From assembly GCF_049276915.1 (NCBI RefSeq), contig NZ_JBASXK010000089.1:1-64000 (forward strand): a DNA stretch of 64,000 bases, written 5' to 3'. Positions 56,838-64,000 of this stretch are shown here, in pieces (within the stretch, counting starts at the first letter, position 1; the number at the start of each line of letters is the position of its first letter). The stretch comes from Aestuariivita sp049276915. Lineage in GTDB: Bacteria > Pseudomonadota > Alphaproteobacteria > Rhodobacterales > Rhodobacteraceae. Under the pieces are notes generated by a model, which was not told the DNA's origin, made no database searches, and saw only the letters and a program-made list of their open reading frames with translations. The translations under genes were made by a program, and so were the position numbers.

Positions 56838-58097
56838 ATGACGGTCTGGACGCCGGTAGACGACGGGTTTTCCGATCTGAGCAGTCACGACAGTTTCGTA
56901 GCAGGCGCCCCCCACAACACCTTTGCCCGCTTGCGCCGCGAGGATCCGCTGCATTGGACCGAATACGCGCAAGGTCAGGATTTCTGGTCCATCACCCGTC
57001 ACGCCGACATTGAGGCGATGAACAAGCAGCCCGAGGTGTTTTCCTCGGCGCAAGGTATCCGCATGGAAGACCAGACCCATGAGGAATACCTTGCACGGCG
57101 GACCTTTCAGGAGACCGATCCGCCGGATCACACCCGGGTGCGTCGCAAGCTGACACGGGCCTTTGCCAAGCCGACGATTGCGGCATTCGAGCAGGACATA
57201 CGCGATATCTGCAATGACATGCTGGACCCGGCTCTGGAACATGGCACATTCGATGCCACCAAGCTGATCGCGCGCGAGTTGCCGATGCGGATGCTGGGGC
57301 GGATCATCGGCACGCCGGAAGAAGACTTGCCCTGGCTGGTTGAAAAGGGCGATGCGCTGATTGCCAATACGGATCCTGATTTCACTGCCCATGTCCTGGA
57401 CCGGATGGATACGGATGCGTTCCGAATGATGCCCTTCAACTCACCGGCCGGTGCCGAACTCTATCAATATGCGCGCGAGTTGATGGCCGGGAAGGCTGCA
57501 CGCGGTGAAACGGATGGTGTGCTGCATCTGATCCTTGAGCCGGATGAGGATGGCCAGACCATTTCCGAGGACGAGTTTCGCAACTTCTTCTGCCTGCTGG
57601 TGGCCGCTGGCAATGACACGACCCGCTATTCCATCGCCGCCGGCATGCAGGCGATGTGCCATCAGCCGGAACTGCTGGGCCAGATGCAGGCTGGGGGCGA
57701 TGTCTGGAAGACGGCCCCCGATGAGATCATCCGCTGGGCCACCCCGGCGACTTACTTTCGCCGCACGGCGACACGCGATGTCGAGATGCATGGCAAGACC
57801 ATCCGGCAAGGCGACAAGGTGCTCTATTGGTTTGCCTCGGCCAATCGCGATGACGCGATGTTTGACGACCCGTTTCGCGTGAACCTGCATCGCAGCCCGA
57901 ACCGCCATCTGAGTTTCGGACAAGGCGGACCGCATGTCTGTCTGGGGATGTGGCTGGCGCGTCTGGAGGTGCAGGTTCTGTTTGAAGAGCTTGCCAAGCG
58001 TCTGAAATCCATTGAACCTGCGGGTTCTCATCAATTCCTGCGATCCAATTTCGTGGGTGGGATCAAATCGCTGCCGGTCACTGTGCAGCGCGCCTGA
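56838..58097 (+). CDS. Cytochrome P450
   Basis: This 419-residue soluble bacterial P450 has the oxygen-binding I-helix A-A-G-N-D-T-T-R (near residue 255), the E-x-x-R pair in E-I-I-R and the heme-ligand loop F-G-Q-G-G-P-H-V-C-L-G (Cys near 360). N-D-T-T in place of the common E/D-T-T order is seen in several CYP families. It needs an external ferredoxin system, which is not encoded nearby. It is followed by a glutamine-synthetase-like gene 14 bases later, so both likely act on the same substrate. Confidence 0.95.
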   Translation: MTVWTPVDDGFSDLSSHDSFVAGAPHNTFARLRREDPLHWTEYAQGQDFWSITRHADIEAMNKQPEVFSSAQGIRMEDQTHEEYLARRTFQETDPPDHTRVRRKLTRAFAKPTIAAFEQDIRDICNDMLDPALEHGTFDATKLIARELPMRMLGRIIGTPEEDLPWLVEKGDALIANTDPDFTAHVLDRMDTDAFRMMPFNSPAGAELYQYARELMAGKAARGETDGVLHLILEPDEDGQTISEDEFRNFFCLLVAAGNDTTRYSIAAGMQAMCHQPELLGQMQAGGDVWKTAPDEIIRWATPATYFRRTATRDVEMHGKTIRQGDKVLYWFASANRDDAMFDDPFRVNLHRSPNRHLSFGQGGPHVCLGMWLARLEVQVLFEELAKRLKSIEPAGSHQFLRSNFVGGIKSLPVTVQRA

Positions 58098-58111
58098 AGG
58101 GAGAGTTCCTC

Positions 58112-59401
58112 ATGAAAGATCGTCTGCGCGCATTGTTTTGCGACCATCTCAGCGTCATGCGGGGCAAATACCTGCCCCATCACAAGATCGGCGATGACAG
58201 TACCCGGTTTTGTCAGTCGGTGTTCGGTGTGCATTATGATCGCGATCTTCTGGATGCGCCGGGCTCCATGGTAACTGGTGGTTTGCCCGACATGGAACTG
58301 ACGTGGTGCCATGACGATATCCGCCCCGGTTGGGAGCCGGGCACACAGGTGGTTTTGGGCGATCTGCATGACGAAGAAGGCGCGGCCCTGGCTCTGTGCC
58401 CGCGCGGAGCGTTGAAGCGTGCAGTCGCAGCCTGGCAGGCAAAGGGGCTGACGCCCAAGGTCGGGATCGAGTTGGAAGCCTTTGCCTTGCAAAAGGACGA
58501 GACCGGGCAGTTGCAGCCCTATCACGCCCCCGGTGGCGTGGTCTATGGCACCGGGCCGTTTGCCGATCCGCTGCGCTTCAATGACCGGATCTGGGAGGTC
58601 GCGGATCAGCTGGGGTTTCGTGTGGATATGATCACGGCCGAGTTCGACACGCCTCAGTTCGAGTACACTCTGACCTTTGATGATGCGCTCAAGGCGGTGG
58701 ATGATATCGTGCTGTTCCGCCTCATGGCGCGCGAGGTCGCGCTGGAGCATGGGATCGTTCTGACATTCATGCCCAAACCCATTGCGCAGGCGGGCGGATC
58801 GGGGATGCATGTGAATTTCTCGTTCACGGATGCGACCGGGGGCAATGCATTGTCCACCGGACCCAAAGGCGGGCCCGAGCATATGAATGACCTGTCACGG
58901 GGCTGTGTGGCGGGGCTGTTGCATCACCACAAGGGGCTGGCCGGGCTGATCGCGCCCACGGCAACCTCCTATCAGCGCCTGCAGCCTGGATCCTTGTCCG
59001 GTTACTGGCAGAACTGGGGTGGGGATCATCGCAACGTGACCACGCGCGTCAGTGGGGAAGGCGGGGCAAAGGCCCGGCTTGAGCACCGCATGGCAGATGC
59101 TTCGGCCAATCCCTATACCGCGGTTGCAGCGGTTTTGCAGGCTGCATTGCTGGGGGTCGAGCGGGGATATGCCCTGCCCGCAATCGAGACGGGCGACGGG
59201 TTTGAGAACACCGATGCCGGCACGGGCACGGCGGATGATCTGGAAGGCGCTGTGGCCGATCTGTCAGCGGACAAGGTCCTGTCCGAGGCTGTCGGGGCAG
59301 AGCTGGTGGCCAATCATGTCTTCATGAAGCAGAACGAGGTTGGCAAAACCCGCGATCTGGAGGGCGATGCGTTGCGGGATTTCTACGCCTGGTTCGTCTG
59401 A
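58112..59401 (+). CDS. Glutamine-synthetase-like gamma-glutamyl ligase
   Basis: This 429-residue protein is of the GS fold but not the housekeeping GlnA. The metal/ATP region is present (G-I-E-L-E-A-F near residue 120 and G-G-S-G-M-H-V-N-F-S near residue 228), as is the C-terminal H-R-M-A-D-A-S-A-N-P-Y-T. The adenylylation-site loop and several substrate residues differ. Relatives such as PuuA, GlnA3/4 and IpuC join glutamate to amines. AAGGGAGAG precedes the ATG. The pairing with a P450 and an amidotransferase suggests amine activation; the amine is unknown. Confidence 0.9.
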   Translation: MKDRLRALFCDHLSVMRGKYLPHHKIGDDSTRFCQSVFGVHYDRDLLDAPGSMVTGGLPDMELTWCHDDIRPGWEPGTQVVLGDLHDEEGAALALCPRGALKRAVAAWQAKGLTPKVGIELEAFALQKDETGQLQPYHAPGGVVYGTGPFADPLRFNDRIWEVADQLGFRVDMITAEFDTPQFEYTLTFDDALKAVDDIVLFRLMAREVALEHGIVLTFMPKPIAQAGGSGMHVNFSFTDATGGNALSTGPKGGPEHMNDLSRGCVAGLLHHHKGLAGLIAPTATSYQRLQPGSLSGYWQNWGGDHRNVTTRVSGEGGAKARLEHRMADASANPYTAVAAVLQAALLGVERGYALPAIETGDGFENTDAGTGTADDLEGAVADLSADKVLSEAVGAELVANHVFMKQNEVGKTRDLEGDALRDFYAWFV

Positions 59402-59526
59402 GGCAAACGTGAAACTTGGCTGTGGCACCTGTTCTTCTTGACCAGATACTGCCTGATTAACTGTCTGTTTTTAATTGTGGAAATAGGTTGATGCAGGGCT
59501 GCCCGCGTTGCGCTGTCGCAGTTCTG

Positions 59527-59556
59527 CTGACTTGGGGCCAAAAAGGTCTAAGTCAG
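59527..59556. promoter_or_regulatory. Inverted repeat upstream of cydA
   Basis: CTGACTT (59527-59533) and AAGTCAG (59550-59556) are a perfect 7-bp inverted repeat with a 16-base spacer, 35 bases before the cydA ATG. It could be an operator for an oxygen or redox regulator, or a leader hairpin. No clear FNR site was seen in the gap. Confidence 0.4.
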
Positions 59557-59591
59557 GGTCAGGTTTAAAGGTGACATCATAAGGCGGGCCA

Positions 59592-60983
59592 ATGGACACG
59601 CTGCTTCTATCTCGTATTCAATTTGGCGCGAATATTTCGTTCCATATTCTCTTTCCGACAATCACCATCGCTTTGGGGTGGGTTCTTTTGTTCTTCAAGC
59701 TTCGGTTCAATGCAACCGGCGAGAAGAAATGGATGGATGCCTATGGCTTCTGGGTAAAAGTTTTCGCGCTGTCCTTCGCGATGGGCGTGGTCAGCGGCAT
59801 TACCATGTCCTTCCAGTTCGGCACGAACTGGCCCGGTTTCATGGAAAGCGTCGGCAATATCGCGGGGCCGCTTCTGGCCTATGAGGTGATGACCGCGTTT
59901 TTCCTTGAGGCCGCGTTCCTTGGCATCATGCTGTTTGGAACATCGCGCGTGCCGGGCTGGCTGCACACAACGGCGACGTTCCTTGTGGCCTTCGGGACAA
60001 CGCTGTCTGCCTTCTGGATTCTCGTGCTGAACAGCTGGATGCATACTCCGGCGGGCTTCGAGATGCGCGATGGCGTGGCCTTTGCCACGGACTGGTGGGC
60101 CATCGTCTTCAACCCGTCAATGCCTTATCGCCTGATGCATATGCTTTTGGCATCGGGCCTGACGGTCGCGTTTCTCATCGCCGGCCTGTCGGCCTTCCGC
60201 TGGCTGATCGGGGATCGCTCGGCATCTGTTCGGGCGGCGTTCAAGGTGGCGGTCGTGCTGGCTGCGGTTCTCATTCCGGTACAGATCCTTGTCGGCGACA
60301 AGCACGGTCTGAACACGCTCGAGCATCAGCCGGCAAAAGTGGCCGCGATGGAAGGGCATTGGGATGGTGACAAGTCTCCGGTGCCGCTGATCCTGTTCGC
60401 GCTGCCCAATGAAGAAACCCGTTCGAACGATTTCGAGATTGCCATTCCCTATGTCGGATCGCTGATCCTGACCCATTCGCTGGACGGAAAGATTCCCGGG
60501 CTGAATGATTTCGTCACCGAAACCGGTGAGGTCCTGCACCCCCCTGTGAACGCTGTGTTCTGGAGCTTCCGGGTCATGGTGGCCACCGGGTTGACCATGT
60601 TGCTGATGTCCTGGCTCTCGGTGTTTTTCATGCTGCGGCGCAAAGCCGGGATTTCGGCCCTGCCGCAACCGATGATCTATGGGTTCGTGGCGATGAGCTT
60701 TGCGGGGTGGCTGGCCACGCTGGCAGGCTGGTACACAACCGAGATCGGCCGCCAGCCATGGCTGGTGCATGGGGTTCTGACCACCAAACAGGCTGTCGCC
60801 GATGTGCCCGCACCCTTGGTCGGCTCTACGCTTGTGGCCTATCTGGTGGTCTATGCGCTGCTTCTGGCCGCCTATATCTATGTGCTGTTCTACCTGGCGC
60901 GCAAAGCCGCCCTGGGAGAGACCTTGCGCTCAACCACGCCGCAATCCGGCGAGGCGATCCCCCGCCAGCTTCCGGCGGAGTGA
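59592..60983 (+). CDS. cydA: Cytochrome bd-type quinol oxidase subunit I
   Basis: This 463-residue inner-membrane subunit I binds heme b558, b595 and d. The sequence opens L-L-S-R-I-Q-F-G-A-N-I-S-F-H-I, the CydA signature containing the axial His for heme. Other conserved parts are G-L-N-T-L-E-H-Q-P-A-K near residue 240 and W-Y-T-T-E-I-G-R-Q-P near residue 380. The quinol loop is short, as in cyanide-insensitive CioA. It is six bases from cydB. Confidence 0.95.
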   Translation: MDTLLLSRIQFGANISFHILFPTITIALGWVLLFFKLRFNATGEKKWMDAYGFWVKVFALSFAMGVVSGITMSFQFGTNWPGFMESVGNIAGPLLAYEVMTAFFLEAAFLGIMLFGTSRVPGWLHTTATFLVAFGTTLSAFWILVLNSWMHTPAGFEMRDGVAFATDWWAIVFNPSMPYRLMHMLLASGLTVAFLIAGLSAFRWLIGDRSASVRAAFKVAVVLAAVLIPVQILVGDKHGLNTLEHQPAKVAAMEGHWDGDKSPVPLILFALPNEETRSNDFEIAIPYVGSLILTHSLDGKIPGLNDFVTETGEVLHPPVNAVFWSFRVMVATGLTMLLMSWLSVFFMLRRKAGISALPQPMIYGFVAMSFAGWLATLAGWYTTEIGRQPWLVHGVLTTKQAVADVPAPLVGSTLVAYLVVYALLLAAYIYVLFYLARKAALGETLRSTTPQSGEAIPRQLPAE

Positions 60984-60989
60984 ACGGAT

Positions 60990-62000
60990 ATGGAGCTTTT
61001 TGGAGACCCCAATGTCTGGTTGCCTCTGACCTTCGCGGGGCTGATGGGCCTGTCGATCCTGATCTATGTTGTTCTGGATGGGTTCGATCTGGGCGTGGGG
61101 GTTCTGTTTCCCTTTGCCGATGACGATGAAAAAGACATGATGGTCGCGTCGATCGGCCCCTTTTGGGATGCCAATGAAACCTGGCTGGTCCTTGCCGTGG
61201 GCATGCTGCTTGTGGCCTTTCCGTCCGCGCATGGAACGATCCTGACGGCGCTCTATCTGCCGGTCGCGGTGATGCTGATTGGCCTGATCCTTCGCGGGGT
61301 TGCCTTTGAGTTTCGTGTAAAGGCCCCGATACCGCACAAGAGACTTTGGAACGGCGCGTTCTTTGCTGGATCAATGATGACCTCGCTGTCACAGGGATAC
61401 ATGCTGGGGCTGTACATCATGGGCCTTGAACAAAACTGGGCCACATGGGTGTTTGGCGCGCTTACTGCGATCTTTCTGACCGTGGGGTATTCGTTCATCG
61501 GTGCGACCTGGCTGATCCTGAAGACCTCGGACGCGCTTCAGAAAAAAGCTGTTGCCTGGGCGCGTGGCGGCATTTGGGGGCTGATCCTGGGGCTGGCTGC
61601 GATCTCGATGGCCTCGCCCATGGTCAGCGAGCGGATCTGGGCCAAGTGGTTCTCGGTGCCCGAGATCTTCGCACTGGCCCCGCTGCCTCTGATGTCCGTT
61701 GCGCTGGTTGTGCTGCTGTGGATGGCACTCAAACGCCTGCCCACAAACGACGACAGCTGGGCATGGTTTCCCTTTGTCACGTCGATCGTCTTGTTCATGC
61801 TGTCTTTCTTCGGCCTGGCCTATTCGTTCTATCCCTATGTCGTGCCCGAACAATTGACGATCTATGAAGCTGCCAGTGCACCGGAAAGCCTGTTTATCAT
61901 CCTCATCGGCACCTGTGTGGTGCTGCCGATGATCGGCGGATACACCGTGCTGTCCTACATGGTGTTTCGCGGCAAGGCGCGGGAACTGCGCTACGACTGA
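60990..62000 (+). CDS. cydB: Cytochrome bd-type quinol oxidase subunit II
   Basis: This 336-residue partner of CydA has about eight membrane helices. Typical motifs are Y-V-V-L-D-G-F-D-L-G-V-G near residue 25, G-P-F-W-D-A-N-E-T-W-L-V near residue 55, and a late P-Y-V-V-P motif. The complex reduces oxygen to water with quinol and generates a proton gradient by charge separation. No cydX-like small gene follows; a strong hairpin does. Confidence 0.95.
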   Translation: MELFGDPNVWLPLTFAGLMGLSILIYVVLDGFDLGVGVLFPFADDDEKDMMVASIGPFWDANETWLVLAVGMLLVAFPSAHGTILTALYLPVAVMLIGLILRGVAFEFRVKAPIPHKRLWNGAFFAGSMMTSLSQGYMLGLYIMGLEQNWATWVFGALTAIFLTVGYSFIGATWLILKTSDALQKKAVAWARGGIWGLILGLAAISMASPMVSERIWAKWFSVPEIFALAPLPLMSVALVVLLWMALKRLPTNDDSWAWFPFVTSIVLFMLSFFGLAYSFYPYVVPEQLTIYEAASAPESLFIILIGTCVVLPMIGGYTVLSYMVFRGKARELRYD

Positions 62001-62007
62001 TCCTTGA

Positions 62008-62036
62008 CCCCACGGTTTATTGCAGAAATCGTGGGG
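62008..62036 (+). terminator. Strong hairpin after cydB
   Basis: CCCCACGGTTT pairs with AAATCGTGGGG (one G-U wobble) around a 7-base loop, giving an 11-bp stem eight bases after the cydB stop. No U-run follows, so it may act as a Rho-dependent or atypical terminator or as a 3'-end stabiliser instead of a classical intrinsic terminator. Confidence 0.55.
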
Positions 62037-62104
62037 ACTGGCAGGTGGAATGCGCGCGCGATTGCGGTGGCAGAATCGCGTCGGGACATGCTAGGTTTAG
62101 CGTT

Positions 62105-63943
62105 ATGGCCATCCCAGACCGCAATATCGGCGATTTTCGCCCTGTAATCCGTCAGTTGGACGAGGGCGCGATCAATCGTATCGCCGCCGGTGAAGTCGTC
62201 GAACGCCCTGCCTCTGCCGTCAAGGAACTGGTCGAGAATGCGATTGATGCAGGCTCCACGCGGATTTCCATAGATTATGCGGATGGCGGCAAGACCCTGA
62301 TCCGCGTCACGGATGATGGCTGTGGGATTGCGCCTCCGGATCTGGAGCTGGCACTGGCGCGCCATGCGACATCCAAGATCGACGGCAGCGATCTTTTGAA
62401 CATCCACACCTTCGGGTTTCGCGGAGAAGCCCTGGCCTCGCTGGCGGCTGTCGGTCGTCTGACGCTGACAAGCCGGGCCCCGGGCCATGAGGCGGCGATG
62501 CTGAAAGTCGCCGGCGGGCGGATGGATCCGGTGAAACCTGCCGCCCTGCGTGCAGGCACCGTCGTGGAACTGCGCGACCTGTTTTTCGCCACGCCGGCGC
62601 GGCTCAAGTTCCTGCGCTCGGACCGGGCCGAGACACAGGCGGTCACGGATGCGGTCAAACGGCTGGCCATGGCCGAGCCCGGGGTGTCCTTCACCCTGCG
62701 CGATGTCACGGGCGGAGGCGAAGGCCGCATAACCTTCCGCGCGGATGCAGAGCAGGGAGACTTGTTTGACGCATTGCGCGCGCGGCTGGGGCGCATTCTT
62801 GGCGCGGATTTCGTCGAGAATGCTTTGCCCGTTGATGCAACGCGGGACGGATTGCGTCTGATGGGCTACGCCGCGCTTCCGACATATTCGCGCGGCGCGG
62901 CGGTGGCGCAGTACCTCTTCGTCAATGGCCGGCCCGTGCGCGACAAGATGCTGGGCGGAGCATTGCGCGCAGCCTATATGGATTTTCTCAGCCGCGACCG
63001 CCATCCGGCGGCTGCACTGTTCTTTGACTGCGATCCCAACCTTGTCGATGTGAACGTCCATCCGGCCAAGACCGAAGTGCGGTTTCGCGATCCGGGCGTG
63101 GCGCGCGGCTTGATCATTTCCGCGCTGCGCCATGCCCTGGCCGAGGCCGGGCATCGTGCATCCTCGACCCTGGCAGGTGCCACCCTCGGGGCGATGCGGC
63201 CCGAACCCGCAGCCGCACCCGGCCGGGTCTATCAGATGGATCGTCCTTCGCGTGGTGCGCGTGTCGCGGCTTATCAGGGGCAGGCTCCCGAGGGGTTTGC
63301 AGAACTGTCCGAGGGCTATTCGGCGCGGGTGTTCGATGTACCATCACAAGAACAGACGGATGCATTGCCGCTGGGGACCGCGCGCGGACAGGTGCACGAG
63401 AACTACATCATCGCCCAGACCGCAACTGGCATGGTGATTGTTGATCAGCATGCGGCCCACGAGCGGCTGGTCTATGAAAAGCTCAAACAGCAGATGGCCC
63501 GGAACGGGGTTGCGTCCCAGGCTTTGCTGATCCCCGAGATCGTGGAACTGAGCGAGGGCGATTGCGCGCGGCTGCTCAGTGTCGCTGACGAGCTTGCAGG
63601 CTTTGGTCTGGGAATAGAACCCTTCGGAGGCGGAGCCATCGCAGTACGCGAAACCCCCGCAATTCTGGGAGATGTGGACGCCAGGGCGATGATCCTCGAC
63701 ATTCTGGACGAACTGGCGGATCAGGGCCAAAGCGCAAACCTGCAGGCCCGTATCGAGGCGATCCTCAGCCGGGTGGCCTGCCATGGCTCGATCCGCTCAG
63801 GCCGGCGGATGCGGGCCGAAGAGATGAACGCGCTGTTGCGCGAAATGGAAGCCACCCCGCATTCCGGACAATGCAACCATGGCCGGCCCACCTATGTGGA
63901 ACTGAAGCTGAGCGATATAGAACGGTTGTTTGGACGCACATGA
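62105..63943 (+). CDS. mutL: DNA mismatch repair protein MutL
   Basis: This 612-residue GHKL ATPase links MutS to strand removal. N-terminal motifs are I-A-A-G-E-V-V-E-R-P (residues 27-36), D-D-G-C-G-I and F-G-F-R-G-E-A-L-A-S-L. The C-terminal half carries the endonuclease motif D-Q-H-A-A-H-E-R-L-V-Y-E and the C-N-H-G-R-P-T metal-site motif, so this MutL should nick DNA itself, consistent with a genome without MutH. The start at 62105 gives the normal N-terminus. Confidence 0.96.
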   Translation: MAIPDRNIGDFRPVIRQLDEGAINRIAAGEVVERPASAVKELVENAIDAGSTRISIDYADGGKTLIRVTDDGCGIAPPDLELALARHATSKIDGSDLLNIHTFGFRGEALASLAAVGRLTLTSRAPGHEAAMLKVAGGRMDPVKPAALRAGTVVELRDLFFATPARLKFLRSDRAETQAVTDAVKRLAMAEPGVSFTLRDVTGGGEGRITFRADAEQGDLFDALRARLGRILGADFVENALPVDATRDGLRLMGYAALPTYSRGAAVAQYLFVNGRPVRDKMLGGALRAAYMDFLSRDRHPAAALFFDCDPNLVDVNVHPAKTEVRFRDPGVARGLIISALRHALAEAGHRASSTLAGATLGAMRPEPAAAPGRVYQMDRPSRGARVAAYQGQAPEGFAELSEGYSARVFDVPSQEQTDALPLGTARGQVHENYIIAQTATGMVIVDQHAAHERLVYEKLKQQMARNGVASQALLIPEIVELSEGDCARLLSVADELAGFGLGIEPFGGGAIAVRETPAILGDVDARAMILDILDELADQGQSANLQARIEAILSRVACHGSIRSGRRMRAEEMNALLREMEATPHSGQCNHGRPTYVELKLSDIERLFGRT

Positions 63944-64000
63944 TCCAGATTGGCGAAGAAACCTATGCGCTCGGCGATCCTTTGGTGATTGCAGCCCTTG
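63940..64000 (+). CDS. Start of a gene cut by the window end
   Basis: An ATG overlapping the mutL stop (ATGA) opens a frame reading M-I-Q-I-G-E-E-T-Y-A-L-G-D-P-L-V-I-A-A-L to the window edge. The first residues resemble the N-terminus of RmuC-like proteins encoded after mutL in related genomes, but 20 residues are too few to be sure. Confidence 0.55.
   Translation, partial: MIQIGEETYALGDPLVIAAL

Overview
The window is about 64 kb of gene-dense, high-GC DNA. It looks like the chromosome of an alphaproteobacterium of the Rhodobacteraceae (roseobacter side). Family-level clues are a 44-residue aa3-type cytochrome c oxidase subunit IV, a monomeric NADP-isocitrate dehydrogenase, a plant/alphaproteobacterial-type GshA, a DUF6173-like protein, DUF1127 proteins and an MoeA carrying an extra N-terminal domain. 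Most genes sit in short operons joined by ATGA start/stop overlaps. No rRNA, complete tRNA, CRISPR array or intact insertion sequence was seen. A genus cannot be given from this alone.

Region by region. 0.1-4.2 kb: a CxxC AhpD-like protein and a hydantoin/cyclic-amide operon (amidohydrolase, VOC protein, Asp/Glu-racemase-type hydantoin racemase, DapA-like aldolase). 4.2-5.9 kb: a short foreign-looking patch with a Lys/Ser-rich coiled-coil protein that carries a hydrophobic hairpin, a perfect palindrome at its promoter, a 10-bp inverted repeat and a tRNA-3'-end-like fragment. 5.9-16 kb: META-domain protein, monomeric Icd with a good terminator, DMT transporter, CoxG-like protein, S49 peptidase, small zinc-ribbon protein, Ca/Na exchanger, SDR, uvrC. 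16-25 kb: pgsA-moaD-moaE, an OmpA-family protein with a coiled-coil partner, ubiA, rsmE, gshA, plsY. 24-27.5 kb: the pyrB operon with three small unknown genes and a dihydroorotase homologue that has lost its metal ligands. 27.5-35 kb: UDG-like protein, LysE exporter, moaB, an RND efflux pair, a DsbD-N-like protein. 35-42 kb: YqgE, Sua5, acyl-CoA dehydrogenase plus MBL hydrolase, aa3 subunit IV, a lipoprotein, AzlCD.

42-48 kb: a molybdenum-cofactor block (fdhD-mobA-mobB-moeA fusion) that meets a GH13 sucrose-phosphorylase-like gene tail to tail. 48-55 kb: a complete structural and accessory urease locus on the minus strand (ureD-A-B-C-E-F-G), interspersed with unusual small genes (34-aa membrane peptide, 38-aa peptide, AhpD-like protein, two DUF1127-type proteins, DUF3995). 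55-59.4 kb: a GntR/FCD regulator, then a divergent module of a class-I glutamine amidotransferase, a cytochrome P450 and a glutamine-synthetase-like ligase. Together these suggest a gamma-glutamyl-amine catabolic route. 59.6-64 kb: a bd-type quinol oxidase (cydAB), mutL with the endonuclease motif, and the start of one more gene cut by the window edge.

Nitrogen is a recurring theme: hydantoin opening, urease, the gamma-glutamyl ligase/amidotransferase pair and pyrimidine synthesis. Molybdenum cofactor is another: moaD, moaE, moaB, fdhD, mobA, mobB and moeA are all present, but no molybdoenzyme is encoded here. The best candidates for undescribed biology are the hydrophobic-hairpin coiled-coil protein at 4.3-5.5 kb, the P450/gamma-glutamyl ligase/amidotransferase module, the small proteins inside the urease operon, and the pseudo-dihydroorotase encoded downstream of pyrB.
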